A DNA stretch of 64,000 nucleotides from Metallyticus violacea (Eukaryota > Arthropoda > Insecta > Mantodea > Metallyticidae). The first letter of the stretch is position 1, and each line of letters begins with the position of its first letter. The stretch spans positions 50,622,501 through 50,686,500 of the forward strand of contig CM060842.1 of NCBI GenBank assembly GCA_030762175.1, in the 5' to 3' direction. The notes below the pieces were generated by a model. That model searched no databases. It saw only the letters and a list, made by a program, of their open reading frames with translations, and was not told the origin of the DNA. The position numbers and the translations under genes were made by a program. Positions 11,700-24,400 of the stretch are shown here, piece by piece.

Positions 11700-13160
11700 A
11701 TTGGACTGTGAGGGCTTGGCCTGGAACTAAAAACAGTGAATGAATTCTTATAGACCCAAAACTATTTCCATTACTATAAATAAAATTGGTATACCAAGTG
11801 GAACCCTGCTTCAAGTATCTTTCAATGAAATTTAAAATTTCTCTCCATTACAAAAGAAAATTTAAGGTTGGTATTTTTGTTGTTTCTCAAATCCACAATT
11901 TGATAAGACAAAGATTTTAAGGAAACAATAAATAAGGGTGAAAAAAATGCATGGCCACTTTCAGAGATGCATCTCAAAACTTTCTAGAGAATAAAAAGGA
12001 TTCAAATTACAAGAAAATTGTTGAAACAATGTTAGAAAAATTCAAGATGTTGAATTGTAACATAAAGTAAAAGTTCACTCTTTTCTGCACTCTTGTATAT
12101 ACTACTTTCTGGAAAAAGTGAGGTGAATAATTTCACTATGATATTAAGATAATGGAGAAGTAGTACTAGCAAAGATGAAAAAAATGGCCAACTATTTTTG
12201 GGTGATGAAAATAAGTAATAGTAAAGATGAAGGATGCAAGTCAAGTTAAAAATGAGAAAGTTTGAAAATCATTGTAACACCTTTAGCTTTTTATTTTGTT
12301 ATAAAGTAAAGATGAATTATTTGAACAGTTCTTTATGGCATTTTAAAACTGCATTTTTTAAAAAAAAGTCTGTGTGAAATGGTGTCTGATATTTATGCTT
12401 AAATTAATTGAAATCTATAAAACATACTACATATGACAGTTTTGTAACTCAATGACCAAGATTTGACATCTTCCCATTAATGTCAGTTTAAGTTTTAGTC
12501 TTGGAAGTGTACTGGAAGGAAGACTCCTAGGATATGGCCATAGAAAGGTAACTTGAAAATATGGCAGAAGAGAGGTTTACAATTCCAATATGATTTATTA
12601 TATAATAATAATTGTAAATATAATACACAACTCAATAAATTTGATCTTGAAAGCAGCAAAGTTATAATTGTGTTAATCAGCAAAATCTATGGCAAAAAAT
12701 ATAAATTCTCTAAATATTACCTCAATAAAACACAACACATTAAATTAAATATTTAATACAACAATGCATGGCACAAGCATTTAATCAAACCTTCCTCTTA
12801 AACAACAAATAAAAGAGTTTGAATGCAGCCCAAAATGACAAGCAAATTTTACTCATTGACTTCAAATCCAAGTTCTGTACTAATTAAGAGCATTACAAAA
12901 GACAACTTTATGTCAATATAGACACATACATTTTAATAAATTACTATAAAACTTAAATTGTATGGTACCTGGGTCACAAAGCTAACACTTCGGAAATGCC
13001 TCCAGGCCTAGCAATTATGAAGATAATTCTGAAAAGAAGTATAACCCATGTTGCCCCAGACATAACTTTCTGTGTGGTAGGAAGGCAAGAGTTTACAGTC
13101 AGAATGGTTATGTCATAGTATGTAGGACTTTCATTCATTAGCTAGTGAACAAACCTGACA
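11700..13160. other. no gene recognised
   Basis: AT-rich sequence with only short open frames and no family motif. It lies within the presumed mesh 5' region or first intron. Confidence 0.55.
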
Positions 13161-13403
13161 AGGTGAACTTAATAAGAAGAGGAAGAAAAGGTATCAGGCA
13201 AGAGGGAAATGCATGGAAAAAGGGCACAAACATTACATCTTATTTTGTGCAAAAATCTGAGATGAAAGATAAAATTCAAAGAAGGTGAACTTAATAAGAA
13301 GAGGAAGAAAAGGTATCAGGCAAGAAGGAAATGCATGGAAAAAGGGCACAAACATTAAATCTTATTTTGTGCAAAAATCTGAGATGAAAGATAAAATTCA
13401 AAG
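13161..13403. repeat. 122-bp tandem duplication
   Basis: Two head-to-tail copies (13161-13282 and 13283-13403) begin aggtgaacttaataagaag and end gataaaattcaaag. They differ at only a few positions, so the duplication is recent. Duplication keeps a small frame open to 13524, but no known protein is visible. Confidence 0.93.
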
Positions 13404-13826
13404 TTATTTCTTGAAACAATATAAAAAAATTGATTTAAAATATCTATTTTTAAAAATATCTGAGAAAACATTGATTTTTTATTTGCTAAAATACTTGAAA
13501 TATGTGACAAAAAGGCAAAAATAATTATTTAAATTTGAATTATTTTATATCAGCAAAAACAGTATGCAGAACTCACCAATATTATTTATGCTATACTCCC
13601 GAACTGCTGAAGAATTGCAGTACACAGGTTCTGAAATGGCTGAAAATTATCATGGAAAATTGACTTATACTGTGGAAAAGAACGTTTCACATTACATGTA
13701 TTAGGTCTGATAAATTTATACTTGGATAAGTGACAAACAGCAACATTCTTTTCATGCTGGTCATTCAACATATTTGCAACTTTACACATAGTGTAAAATT
13801 TAATATTTTTTTCAAACTCTTTTCTG

Positions 13827-13868
<42 letters not shown>

Positions 13869-15200
13869 TGTAGCACTTATTCTGTAGATCCACTATATCC
13901 TTAGATTCTGGAACATATTCCTGCAAATGATAACTTGTGGTTGCTTTTGCATTTGCCACCTTAAACACATTACAGAAAGATAGCTGTGAAAACAACCACC
14001 TCACAAAACCAGAAATTAACTGTAACTGAGTGATTTGACTCAGAGCTCAAAGACTGTTGTGGCAGAATACAATGGCTCTCTCTCTCAAACCATCACTCTA
14101 TTGCATCACATCTTCAATGATTTGACACCTAAGAAAGATGGCATTCTCTATAACATAGGACTAGCACCTGTGCATAAACATCTTTTATTAATAGAGACAT
14201 GATGAATAAGAGTGAGTCTAAATATAGCTATGGATTTGCATTAAGCCAAGATCTAAAAAAACATACAACATACATTTCAAAATGCAACTCATACATTCAA
14301 ACCATCACATTCCGAAGTCTGTGCTAAGAGTACTTTATTGCCTGGCAAGGAGAGAAGTAGGGTGAAGATATATATATATAATATAAAAATAAAGTAACAC
14401 TATTAACAATGAAACAAATTAACAGTAATAATAAAAGTAGAATAGGATAAACACTTAGATAAAGTCACACTTGAAATTGCTATATTTCGAACTCGTTGAG
14501 TTCTGAACTCAACTCTACTTTTATTATTACTATTATACATATATATATATAGGTATAGTGTAACTCTCATATTCATGTTGATGTTTGTATCAACATTAGT
14601 ACTTTGTGTTAGGTAAAATGCTAACAGGCACATGATGTGAAACACAAGACAAACAGTAATCCTATTCCTGCGTTAATAAGCCTAAAATTGCATTTTTGTA
14701 AAAAATTATGTAATTAAAACTGAATTTTGTGCATTTTAAGCAAATATTTGAAAAATATATATTTTTAAAAAAATATGTATTTTTATGTGATACAACATTT
14801 AAAATATAATCTTAATGTGCTTAAGTAACCGAAAGAAATGTGTTCAGACAGAGTTTGTCTGTTACAAATTCCAAAATTGAAACTAAGTGCCAACTAGTAT
14901 GAGGCAAATGGTATAACCATTCAGCATAATACTGCATATAAAATGAAAAATTGATTAAGGATTAAATTTTATTAACATTAAATACAATAAGTAATAATAA
15001 ATTCTAAGAGTTTGCTGGGTAAATAACAAAATATGTTTTAATGTTAGTTTCTGTGGAACTGAAATCTAATACTGTATTCAACTTAGTAGCATTAATTTGA
15101 TATTTGTAAATATTTGCAGGTAACTAGTACTTCATTCTTGATTTGAGGAGGATGGGGGACAGGATATGAGTTTGCCCATTTGGTGTTAGTTTTAATTTAT
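13404..15200. repeat. no gene; (ATT)n and a short inverted repeat
   Basis: Contains an ATT/TTA microsatellite at 13827-13868 and a 17-base inverted pair (gtaataataaaagtaga with its complement) spanning about 14428-14536, possibly a small MITE. Otherwise featureless AT-rich DNA. Confidence 0.6.
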
Positions 15201-15204
15201 CAGT

Positions 15205-15478
15205 TTTATTTATTTGGCTTAACAATGCTCTTTAACATCTGAGGTTACCAGCATCCCATTCAATTCAGGGCATGAAATGGCTGATAAAGTTTGCTTAGAG
15301 GCCTATTCTTTCAGGCTTGAAGTTCTTTTACATGCCATAAATCTATGACCCATCTTTACTTCCCTTCCAAATGAAGCCATAATTAGGATTTTTATGCTAA
15401 AAAAATCCATCGATCCTGGCCAAGATTTATCTTGGGTCTATGAGGCAAGTAAGTTTAATACTACACTGCCAGAACACT
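15205..15478 (-). mobile_element. SINE family A, decayed copy
   Basis: Clearly homologous to the 10385-10672 SINE: the reverse complement of 'gctctttaacatctgaggtt', 'ggcctattctttcaggcttg' and 'cttcccttccaaatgaagcc' can be followed in order. The B box is deleted (only ggccaagatt-like remains), so it should be transcriptionally dead. It ends 200 bases 5' of mesh exon A. Confidence 0.88.
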
Positions 15479-15681
15479 ATTTTTAGTTTACAAGTTTTTT
15501 AAATTTTTTTAGCATATAGAGATAATATGATTTAGATTATATTAAAGTGATTTTGAAATGAAGATAAACAGTGCATTAATAAAAATTGTAAACATTTCTA
15601 GTTTTCTTCCCCATTACTTTGTTAAAGTAAAAGTTCACTGGTATGTAATTAATATTAGTTAACATCAATATATGTTAACAG

Positions 15682-15923
15682 ATTGCCTGGAAACAAGATA
15701 TGCTCCTCCAACACATAGACTCCGTCAAGGAGAGCAAGGATATGTGATAACAGAAGCTCGGCTGAAAAAGATCCGTCAAGAGTTTCTATACTGTTTTTTT
15801 GACCAAGGAGGGGATAATGGGTTTGGCGACTATCAAACTGACATCCATTCATCCATGCCACAAATCCATAAAAACTTCAATTTCCAACTGCCATTCTTTG
15901 GTTTTCGATATAATTATACCAGG
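15682..15923 (+). CDS. mesh: mesh exon A (N-terminal ectodomain)
   Basis: First confidently recognised exon. It opens after an AG acceptor with two bases of a split codon (phase 1) and ends AGG before gtatgt (phase 0). It encodes about 81 residues, including CLETRYAPP, the stretch [31 protein letters not shown], and the start of the module leading into NIDO ([14 protein letters not shown]). The preceding exon must end in phase 1 and should supply the signal peptide. An ATG at 15672 is upstream of the acceptor and is not the likely start, because it would give a secreted-family protein without a signal peptide. Confidence 0.92.
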
Positions 15924-18900
15924 GTATGTATAGTTTGTTTATGTGTTTTATATTTCACACTACAATCTTTCAAATTTCTATCAAAGCAGCTGTGAGAAAT
16001 AATTTTTAATTTTTTTTTTTATTATTTTTTATCTTATTCCATTTGCAGTTATAGATTTCTTATTATTTATGTGAAGATGATTAATAAGCATATTTGAAAA
16101 TGCAATATAAAATTATTAAGTAAATTAGTACTTTATTGGTAAAATCATACTTATGCATAAAATATTTAAATTAAAATTATAATTTATTAAAGTGAACCAT
16201 ATTAATGACAATAGTAAACATGAACTTTTATATTAAAATTAGACAATTGGAAATGAAATGAAATTTAATAATAATTCATTTCTTTATATAGTCAATTTAT
16301 TTTACTTACCTACTGTTGAACACTTGCCTATGACTCATCATCAGTTTCTAATGGTATTTTCCAAAGGCTTGGGGCTCAGTAATACCTATAACATATCACT
16401 AAAAATACACATTTCTTCTGATTAAGTCTGACATAATATTTTTCTCCTACCATAATGCCCAGGCTGTTGATGTGGTTTAGAGCTACCAAATTTTCAAATA
16501 GTACTTAGTACTATGACTGCTCAGATTTATCCTTCTCTTTCTCTCTTCACCTTCCTTATCCATTTCTTTGTTATTCTTCCCAAATATTCACCTATAATCC
16601 TACTTCTTACCTACTCTCTGATTGTAATCATCTTAATTGCTCGATATTCTTTTCCATTATATTCCATTTTGGATCCCAATAACCTCTATTCAATTGCTTT
16701 GTATAAAATGATGAAACATTTCTTCTGCTTCCCCACACTTAACACACATTTCCACATTGCTGTTCATAAATCCTGTAAGATACAATACTCCTGTCCACAT
16801 TCATAAATATTCTTATTGTCTCAGTATATTAACTTACTCCCTTCCCCAATCTTTCTGTGGTATTGTATATAATATTAGGAGTTTTTGTTTTCAAAACTTG
16901 ACCATATCTCTTACCTATCAATATCTTATATATTTCTTCCAAAAACTCTGTTGAATTGCTTTCTCCTCATTGTCATATTCCCTAATATAATTTTTTTGTT
17001 TCTTTCAATCTCTCTCACCAACTTCCTTATACCAAACTGTTCTTTGGCAATTCATACAATTTTAATAATGTTACCATCACATAAATTCAAATTCCTATGC
17101 TACAAATAATAATTCAAAAGTCTTTTAACCACCAACCCCTTTCTCTCTCTTCTACCTAATTCAGCCAATGCTACTCCTCTTGGTAATATTTTGGTAAATA
17201 TAATAAGTCTTTACAAAATATCCTATGTCCTATATCCAATGTCAATCCCATGTTTCCACGCCTTGTAACATTTTAATTCTGCTACTGCTTCTATAACATC
17301 TCCAGCCAAGTTTTAAAATTTCTGATATCTTATTTATACATACTCTCAACCTTTCATAGCTATGTTTCCTTCATATCCTTAAGAAGTTCTCCATTGAAAT
17401 ACCATTTTTCATCTTTTCTTAACTTTTTTTTTTGAACACCATTAATGAAACAATTTAATATACAATATTTCCATCTTAGAAGAAAACAGGCTACCTATTG
17501 CAATACAAGTTAATAATAGAATCATACTCAGAATGAAGTTTAAGTTTAGTTTATGCCAAACATGCTCATAGTTTTATACTTGCCTATATTTATGTGGTTT
17601 TATTTGACACCTATTAACATATTTGGTTATTAGCACTCATTCAATTCAGGGCAAGTAACAACAGATCAGTTTTACTCAGAGGCTTCTATTTTCAGGTTTG
17701 AGGATCTTTTACATTATTACTTTGCATTACTATGCTTTACTTTACTATAGTAATTAATATTGAGTTAATTGCTGTAAAAATAAAGTAGGTATTTATAGAA
17801 ACATGTAAAAAACAATTTGATAGAATTAAAATGTAAGATTGTTGGTAATGTAGGAGTCTCAACTAACTAAAGCTTGTACCGATGTAATTGTACTAATTGA
17901 CAGGCATCATCCAAAAAACAGAATCCAATTCCAGTTTTTAAAGTATTCAGGAATCACACACATTGAAATGAGCATAAAATTTCTTCTAATTTAAATATTT
18001 AAAAAATACCCTTTATGGATTTATTCCCATGGGATAAAATCAATCTTGAGTTAAAATGTTTAAAATATTCAAAACACTCTTTTATCGTTTTACTCTTAAG
18101 AATTAAAAAAACACCAAGATATGTTTTGTGAAACATTTGTTCACATTGTCAACTGTTAAACAACTGATGGATCACTCATTGAAATTGGAAAGGTAGGTGG
18201 CTGTGAGGACTCTGGTGGTCTAGTGATGAACCTAAACAGGGTTCTGTCTACTTCCAGAATATGAAAATTCATGAGTTTATGCTCGTATTTTTCTATAAAA
18301 ATCTTTTCCCATGTGCTAAGTTCCTTGGGTTGTTGAACAGCTTTCTTTTAATAACTTTATGCTTTTTCTATTTCATGATGCTTGTTCCAGAAATGTGCTG
18401 CCACAGTCAACTTGTCTATCTGTTTATAATGGATGTTTTCCCAATGTTCTTTCAACTTGATGCAGTATATATTCCTTTTGGTCTTGCCTATGTATATTTT
18501 GTCACAATGTTTGCAATTAATTGGTATATACCTGATTTTTTTTCTTTGGGTCTGGAACCTGTTTTATTTAACTTCAATAAATTTATTAACACTCTTATCT
18601 GTTTTGAGGTGTAATGCGATATTATAATGTTTAAAAATTTCTTGAAATTTATTATTGACTGATGAGTGGTAAGTGAACTTTTTGAAGGGTTTTCCCCTGA
18701 TAATGCACTCAAAGTTGTGATTTATTTAATTCTTTTTTGTTTCTGGAATCCTTTTATTTTTTGGTTGATCATTTGTTTTTTGAACCCATTGGAAATGGCT
18801 ACTTCTATTATGATAAGATAATAGTATAAATAGATAGAAAAATCGGCTGAGCAGCACATTTCTGGAATGTACATCATGAAATAGAAAAAGGCATAAAGTT

Positions 18901-21353
18901 CTTAATTATCAAGTGTGTCGATTTGATAATCTTATGCTCCACTTAACTGTTGAATTATGCAAAACTAGTTTTGCAGGCTTTTTCCGACAGTCTGAGGATG
19001 CAGGCAAAAGCCTGCAAAACTAGTTTTGCATAATTCAACAGTTAAGTGGAGCATAAGATTATCAAATCATCTCACTAGATAATTAAGAACATAATAGTCG
19101 CTTTACTGTATTGGTTCCAACATGAAATTAAATGTTATAGGCATAAAGTTATTAAAAGCTTAAATGTAAATTGGAACTTGCACAGTGAAGCCAATCATAT
19201 TAATTGATATCATTGTATGATTCAGTTGAACTACACACTCTTAAAGCTTCACTTACTTTTCATAAATGTATGAAACCGGTTTCGAGAACATTTATGAAAA
19301 GTAAGTGAAGCTTTAAGAGTGTGTAGTTCAACTGAATCATACAATGATATCAATTACAATGATATCAATTAATTATTAAAAGCTGTTCAACAACCCAAGG
19401 AACTTAGCATATGGGAAAAGATTTTTATAAAAAAATATGAGCATAAACTTGAGTTTTGATATTCTGGAAGTAGACAGCACTCTGTTTAGGTTCATCACTA
19501 GATCACCAGAGTCCTCACAGATACCTACCTTTCCAACTTCAAGTGATCCATCAGTCTTTTAACAGTTGATGAAATGTTTCACAAAACATGTCCTGTTTTT
19601 TTTTTTTTTTAATTCTTGAGAGTGAAACCATAAAGATGTTTAGAATATTTTAAATATATACTGATTTTATCCCATGGAATTGAAGCCATAAAGAGTTTTT
19701 TAAATAATTTTACTAGAGGAGATATTTTGAACAGGAATTAAATTAACATTTATTAAAAATGCAAAATCTCCTTGACTGTAGTTAAAAATTGTTAGCATTC
19801 TTAAGTTTTGAAAGTGCCTCTTAGTGAGCGAGCTGAAGATGACAGAAAGTGTTCATCTCTGAGAGTTCTCCTTCATTTTCAAATGTTATTTATTTGTATA
19901 GATTCCATTCTCTAAATTAGTACACTATAGTTTCTCTAGTGAATGCTCTATTTATATTTTTTTTCAGCTATCTATGCATGGATACCTGGAGTTTAGTGAT
20001 CCACCAGAACACTACACATATCCTTTGGTATTTCCCATTAAAGATTGGCCTAAAAAGAATGATCCAGCTTTCATTGGGATCTTCTTCAGCAAATGTCGCA
20101 TTGGTATGGTTCGTAATGAAGATATAGATCAGAGAAGATCTGGAGTATACTTCCGCCTGGAGCGTGACCTGCAAACACGCACAGATCAGTTTGGTGTGGA
20201 GATGAGGGAGCGCCTAAAGTGGGACGTGCGAGAAGGGATCATTGGTGCTGAAACTTTTGACCCAAAACATGCTGTCATTGTTACTTGGAAAAATATGTCC
20301 TTTGCTGGAGGGATTGACAATTCACTTTATATTGTGAGTGAGCATATTCATTTATTTAGAACTAGTTCTTTTGCAGGGTAATAAATAAAGGAATTACCAT
20401 AATGGGCTTTCTTTTCAGCAAGTGTACCATTCTTTGACTTTTGTACCTTTTGAAGTAATTGTTTTATGCAGTATTTGGTGCTTATTTATGGTAATAAAAA
20501 AGCTATTGCTCAGAAGTAGGTTCAAAAATTGGTTTTTTGGGGGGCTCTTGGGAGAAAGATTTACGTTTGAAACTACTCCACACCCACAAATATGGCTTGA
20601 TTGCCCTATAAATTAAACTGTAAATACATCTAGCGATCCTGTACTCAGAAAAAACCACAAAAAGTGAGAATTTGACATTGAGGTAGTTTACCTCCAAAAA
20701 ATGTCAAGTTTAAAAAGATGGACTATTTTGAAATATGCAGAAAATGCATGCCTAAAATGCTTATGTTTTTTTTTTCCCCATTTCTTTTCTTTTTGAAAAG
20801 TACCATTTTTTGGTATTGTCAGTTATTTGGTTGCTGAATACAAGGAGTTGATTGTATTATATAAAAAAATAAACACTGACTATAATTCAGAAAATAAGTC
20901 AAATTGATCCTGTGTTTGTATGAACTTTTTTGTCTGTTTTTGAGTCCTCTATTAACTCCTAAGAGCTTTTCCACATTTTTTGGTTACATTCAGAGAAAAT
21001 GTCAAAGCAAATTATTTCATATTTGCATTACGCCTTGAAATGAGGATGAAGGCAAAATAAATTAAATCAACTAAAAACAAAAAATGTAGAGCATTTTGTA
21101 ATTTCTTCTGCTCATCTGCAGAGGGTTAAAATGGAGAATATGTCTAGGAAATGTAGAATATATGATCATCTTAACAAGCCTGTGCTAGCAACAAGGAGAC
21201 ATTTATTCTTGATTTGAAAGGAAATGTACAGTAAACTTTAAAATTGCACTATTTGTAAAGGAATGTGTTTAAAAATGCATGAGATTTCTTTTATTTTATT
21301 GCTCTTAATTTGATATTTCATTTTCTATGTGGTTTTGTAAATTTTGTTATTAT

Positions 21354-21401
<48 letters not shown>

Positions 21402-24400
21402 TTTAATTTTTGCTCTTGTCCTTTCCAATGCTATTTTAAATAGGACTTTAACTTTTTACTCTTAATGGTGATGGAGTTTACATTAATTTATTTCTTTGTT
21501 TTTAGACAAATACTTTCCAGCTGGTTCTTGCTACAGATGAGGTATATACTTATGCCATGTTTAATTATGTGGACCTTAATTGGCTGAGTCATACAGAGGC
21601 TGGAGGTGATACAACTACAGGAGCTGGTGGTGTACCTGCATTTGTAAGTGACATTTATTTACTCAATTCTGTACATTCTAATGCTATGTGGCTAAGCTGC
21701 CTTGACCAACCTACTGAGATGCACTGATGTTGAACATAAATGACTAAATAACAATAATATACATCTTTCATGTGAAAACTATCCTGCATGCTCGGTGTGG
21801 TGTTTACAATTCTTTTGGCTGCAAGTGGCGCTCCCTCTTTCCCCTACAGGTGGGATAGTTTTTACATGAAAGCCCTGTAATAACAACAATATAACAAAAT
21901 TTTTAGCTACGATTAATTTTTATTTATTTTAAAATTGCAAAAAGCCCATTATTATCCTAATCAAAGGCAAATTCATATCTGTTTTTTTCTGTATTACTTA
22001 TTGAAGAACACTTTCCAATTAAGGGTGTTTATTAGTGATTAGAATTGCTGATGCCCAGCAAAATGAACAGTTAGTTACTAATATGGAGACTGAGACAACA
22101 GTTCCTTGAGATATAACTATTGCCTTTTTATACAAAGATGAGTTTTCGTATTTATCATTGCTGTTGTTGTAGTCTACTTTAGTTGGCTGTATGTTTTCTG
22201 CATGTATGTATTGAGATAGACATGCTACTTGGTCACTCTATTGAAACTTTGACCTTCATCACTCAGTTTCATTTGCTGCTGTGGCAAAGTAAATATGACT
22301 GTATTACCAAAGAGGATGATTTGGTAATGATCCTTTTTTTCTTTATTTTTTTCTTTGAAGATGTACATGTACTTTAGTTGAAATCCATTAGAGGTTTTCA
22401 GTGCAGTTTGGGGACAATGAGTATATATATAAAAAAAAAATAGTGTCAGAAGTTTCAAAATCCCTTAGAGCCCTCTCCTCCCATACCAAAGAAAATGTCT
22501 CTTATCACTGTTCCATTCACTTCCATTCTTCTTTAGTATAAATGAAAAGTGGTACAGTCACGTTTGCTGTGCAAGAGTGATAAAGGAAATGATCAATGAA
22601 GTTTGAGTGACAACATAGATATGGTATTTTGATAAATGCCCTCAAAAACCATACAGCCTATCTATAGAAGATTATTGTTATGTAAGATTAATATATATTA
22701 ATCATCCATACAATTCACTGCTGAGGGCTGAACCATTTAGAAATTGCTAAGTCATCTATCAGGGGTGGCTGCTCTAGGAGGTTGCTTACCTCTAAAATGT
22801 CAATATTTAATATCCTATAACAATTTATTGATGTATTTTTATGGCAAAAAAATCTGCAGGGGACTTCTCCTGGTGTTTGTAATTGCAGGTATTATCTGTA
22901 GGAGACTTGGTTTGCAGTTACAATGCAAACCATTGTCTCAGTAAGCTTGTGGAATACCTGATTGGAGAAGGTGAGGAAGGGCTAGAAGTAGCCTCTTGCA
23001 GATAAAAATTGTTTTTTGTATGCACCACTGAAATGTCACCTTTCTCATCTCATGTGTTCCTAGGAAAGTTTCCCTCTAATTTTATATGACTATTTGTTTG
23101 GTTATTGTTGTGTTACAAAGTTGAATAAAATATTTTAAAAGACTATGAGATAATTATAGTGAAACAGAATATTAATGGAGCACAATACACATTAAATTAT
23201 TTCAATATCAATCAAAATTACGTTTGAAGTAACAATACTCTCATGCAGACACTCTTCAGTAACTTCATATGTACTAAGCTATTACTGAATGGCAAACTAA
23301 TGAAGTTTCATGTAAATTCGTGAAGAAGTAGTTGCTTTATTTTGTTTTGTGTTAATTGAATGTAAAGAAAATGAACATTATGTTCAAAGCGTTTTTCTTT
23401 GAGACCATTGGAAGAGAAAATTGAAATTGAAAACTGGGTAGATCAACTCCAAGTATTAATATGAGTCAAAATATGATTTCAAAACAAAGGAATTATACCA
23501 TAATTCCATAGGGATAGACTTCATTCTGCAGATTCCAGACTTTAATCAAAGTGTCATCAATAAGTATGCTCTTGAGAGAACGTAGGCTTTCACGGCCAAA
23601 GTCATAGATGTCAGTGCAATTTTCCTCCGTGAATTCATCTCCAGCAGACCACGGCATAACAGCCTGGAAGAAAATTGCACTGACATCAATAAGTTTGCTG
23701 CCATGAAAGATGTAATAATGCTTTTTTTTGTTTATAAATATATATGTTATTGTAATAATTTTATTAAATTTTCTCTCTTTCTGTAGTGTATACTTATGAG
23801 TGTTAATTCTAGCTGTTGAGATTCTAGAAGCTTATAATCTAATTTCAGCAGTAGCAATAGTAATGTTGTGAATGCCAGATTTTGGCAATTTGACTTAGAT
23901 GGAAGATTTTTTTTATTAAATATTTATGTTGCAGGAATTTACAAGTGTTTTAAAAATGAGTGGCATTCAATAAGCAATGTAATACATTTACTTTTTCTCT
24001 CTTGGACTTTGTTTTATTTCAGTTTCAAATACATTGGATTGTTTTTCAATTCTGAGCCATTGGAGAAGGACATAGTAACTCATTTAGTAGTGTGGAAGGC
24101 TGAAGATGCATGATTTGAACATTAACATGACCCAAATTTTCTTTATTTTTAACTATGTCCTACACATTGCTAGCACAAGAACAATTTCCATATATAAATT
24201 AACCTATATAGTTTGTGGTTAACTAGAAGCCTAGTCATAAGTAATGAAAGAACATTACGAGTTGCCACTTAAGGAATTAATCTTTCAGAGTAGAGAAACC
24301 TTAGGAAGGTCTCTGGGCTATATAGAATCAGATGAGAGAGGTTCATGGTTTTGTGCTTTGAAGAGGACATGGTTGCTTAGTTGGTAGAGCATCAGCCCAG

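Larger units (their letters stand above)
17960..19720 (-). mobile_element. Penelope-like element PLE-1, inverted structure with two nested insertions
   Basis: A GIY-YIG-type C-terminus can be followed on the minus strand at about 18760-18200 ([54 protein letters not shown]). The sequence at 19385-19720 is an inverted copy of 17960-18340, so the element has opposed tails like the other PLEs here. The right side is broken by two fold-back insertions, 18901-19138 and 19161-19372. Stops and frameshifts show it is dead. The RT part was not recognised. Confidence 0.83.

Noticed and set aside
15655..15861. Minus-strand frame opposite mesh exon A
   Set aside because: Shadow of the real exon; no independent motif.
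18261..18614. 117-residue hydrophobic plus-strand frame
   Set aside because: It is the antisense of the PLE-1 nuclease region, whose minus-strand motifs are recognisable; the hydrophobicity comes from T-rich antisense codons.
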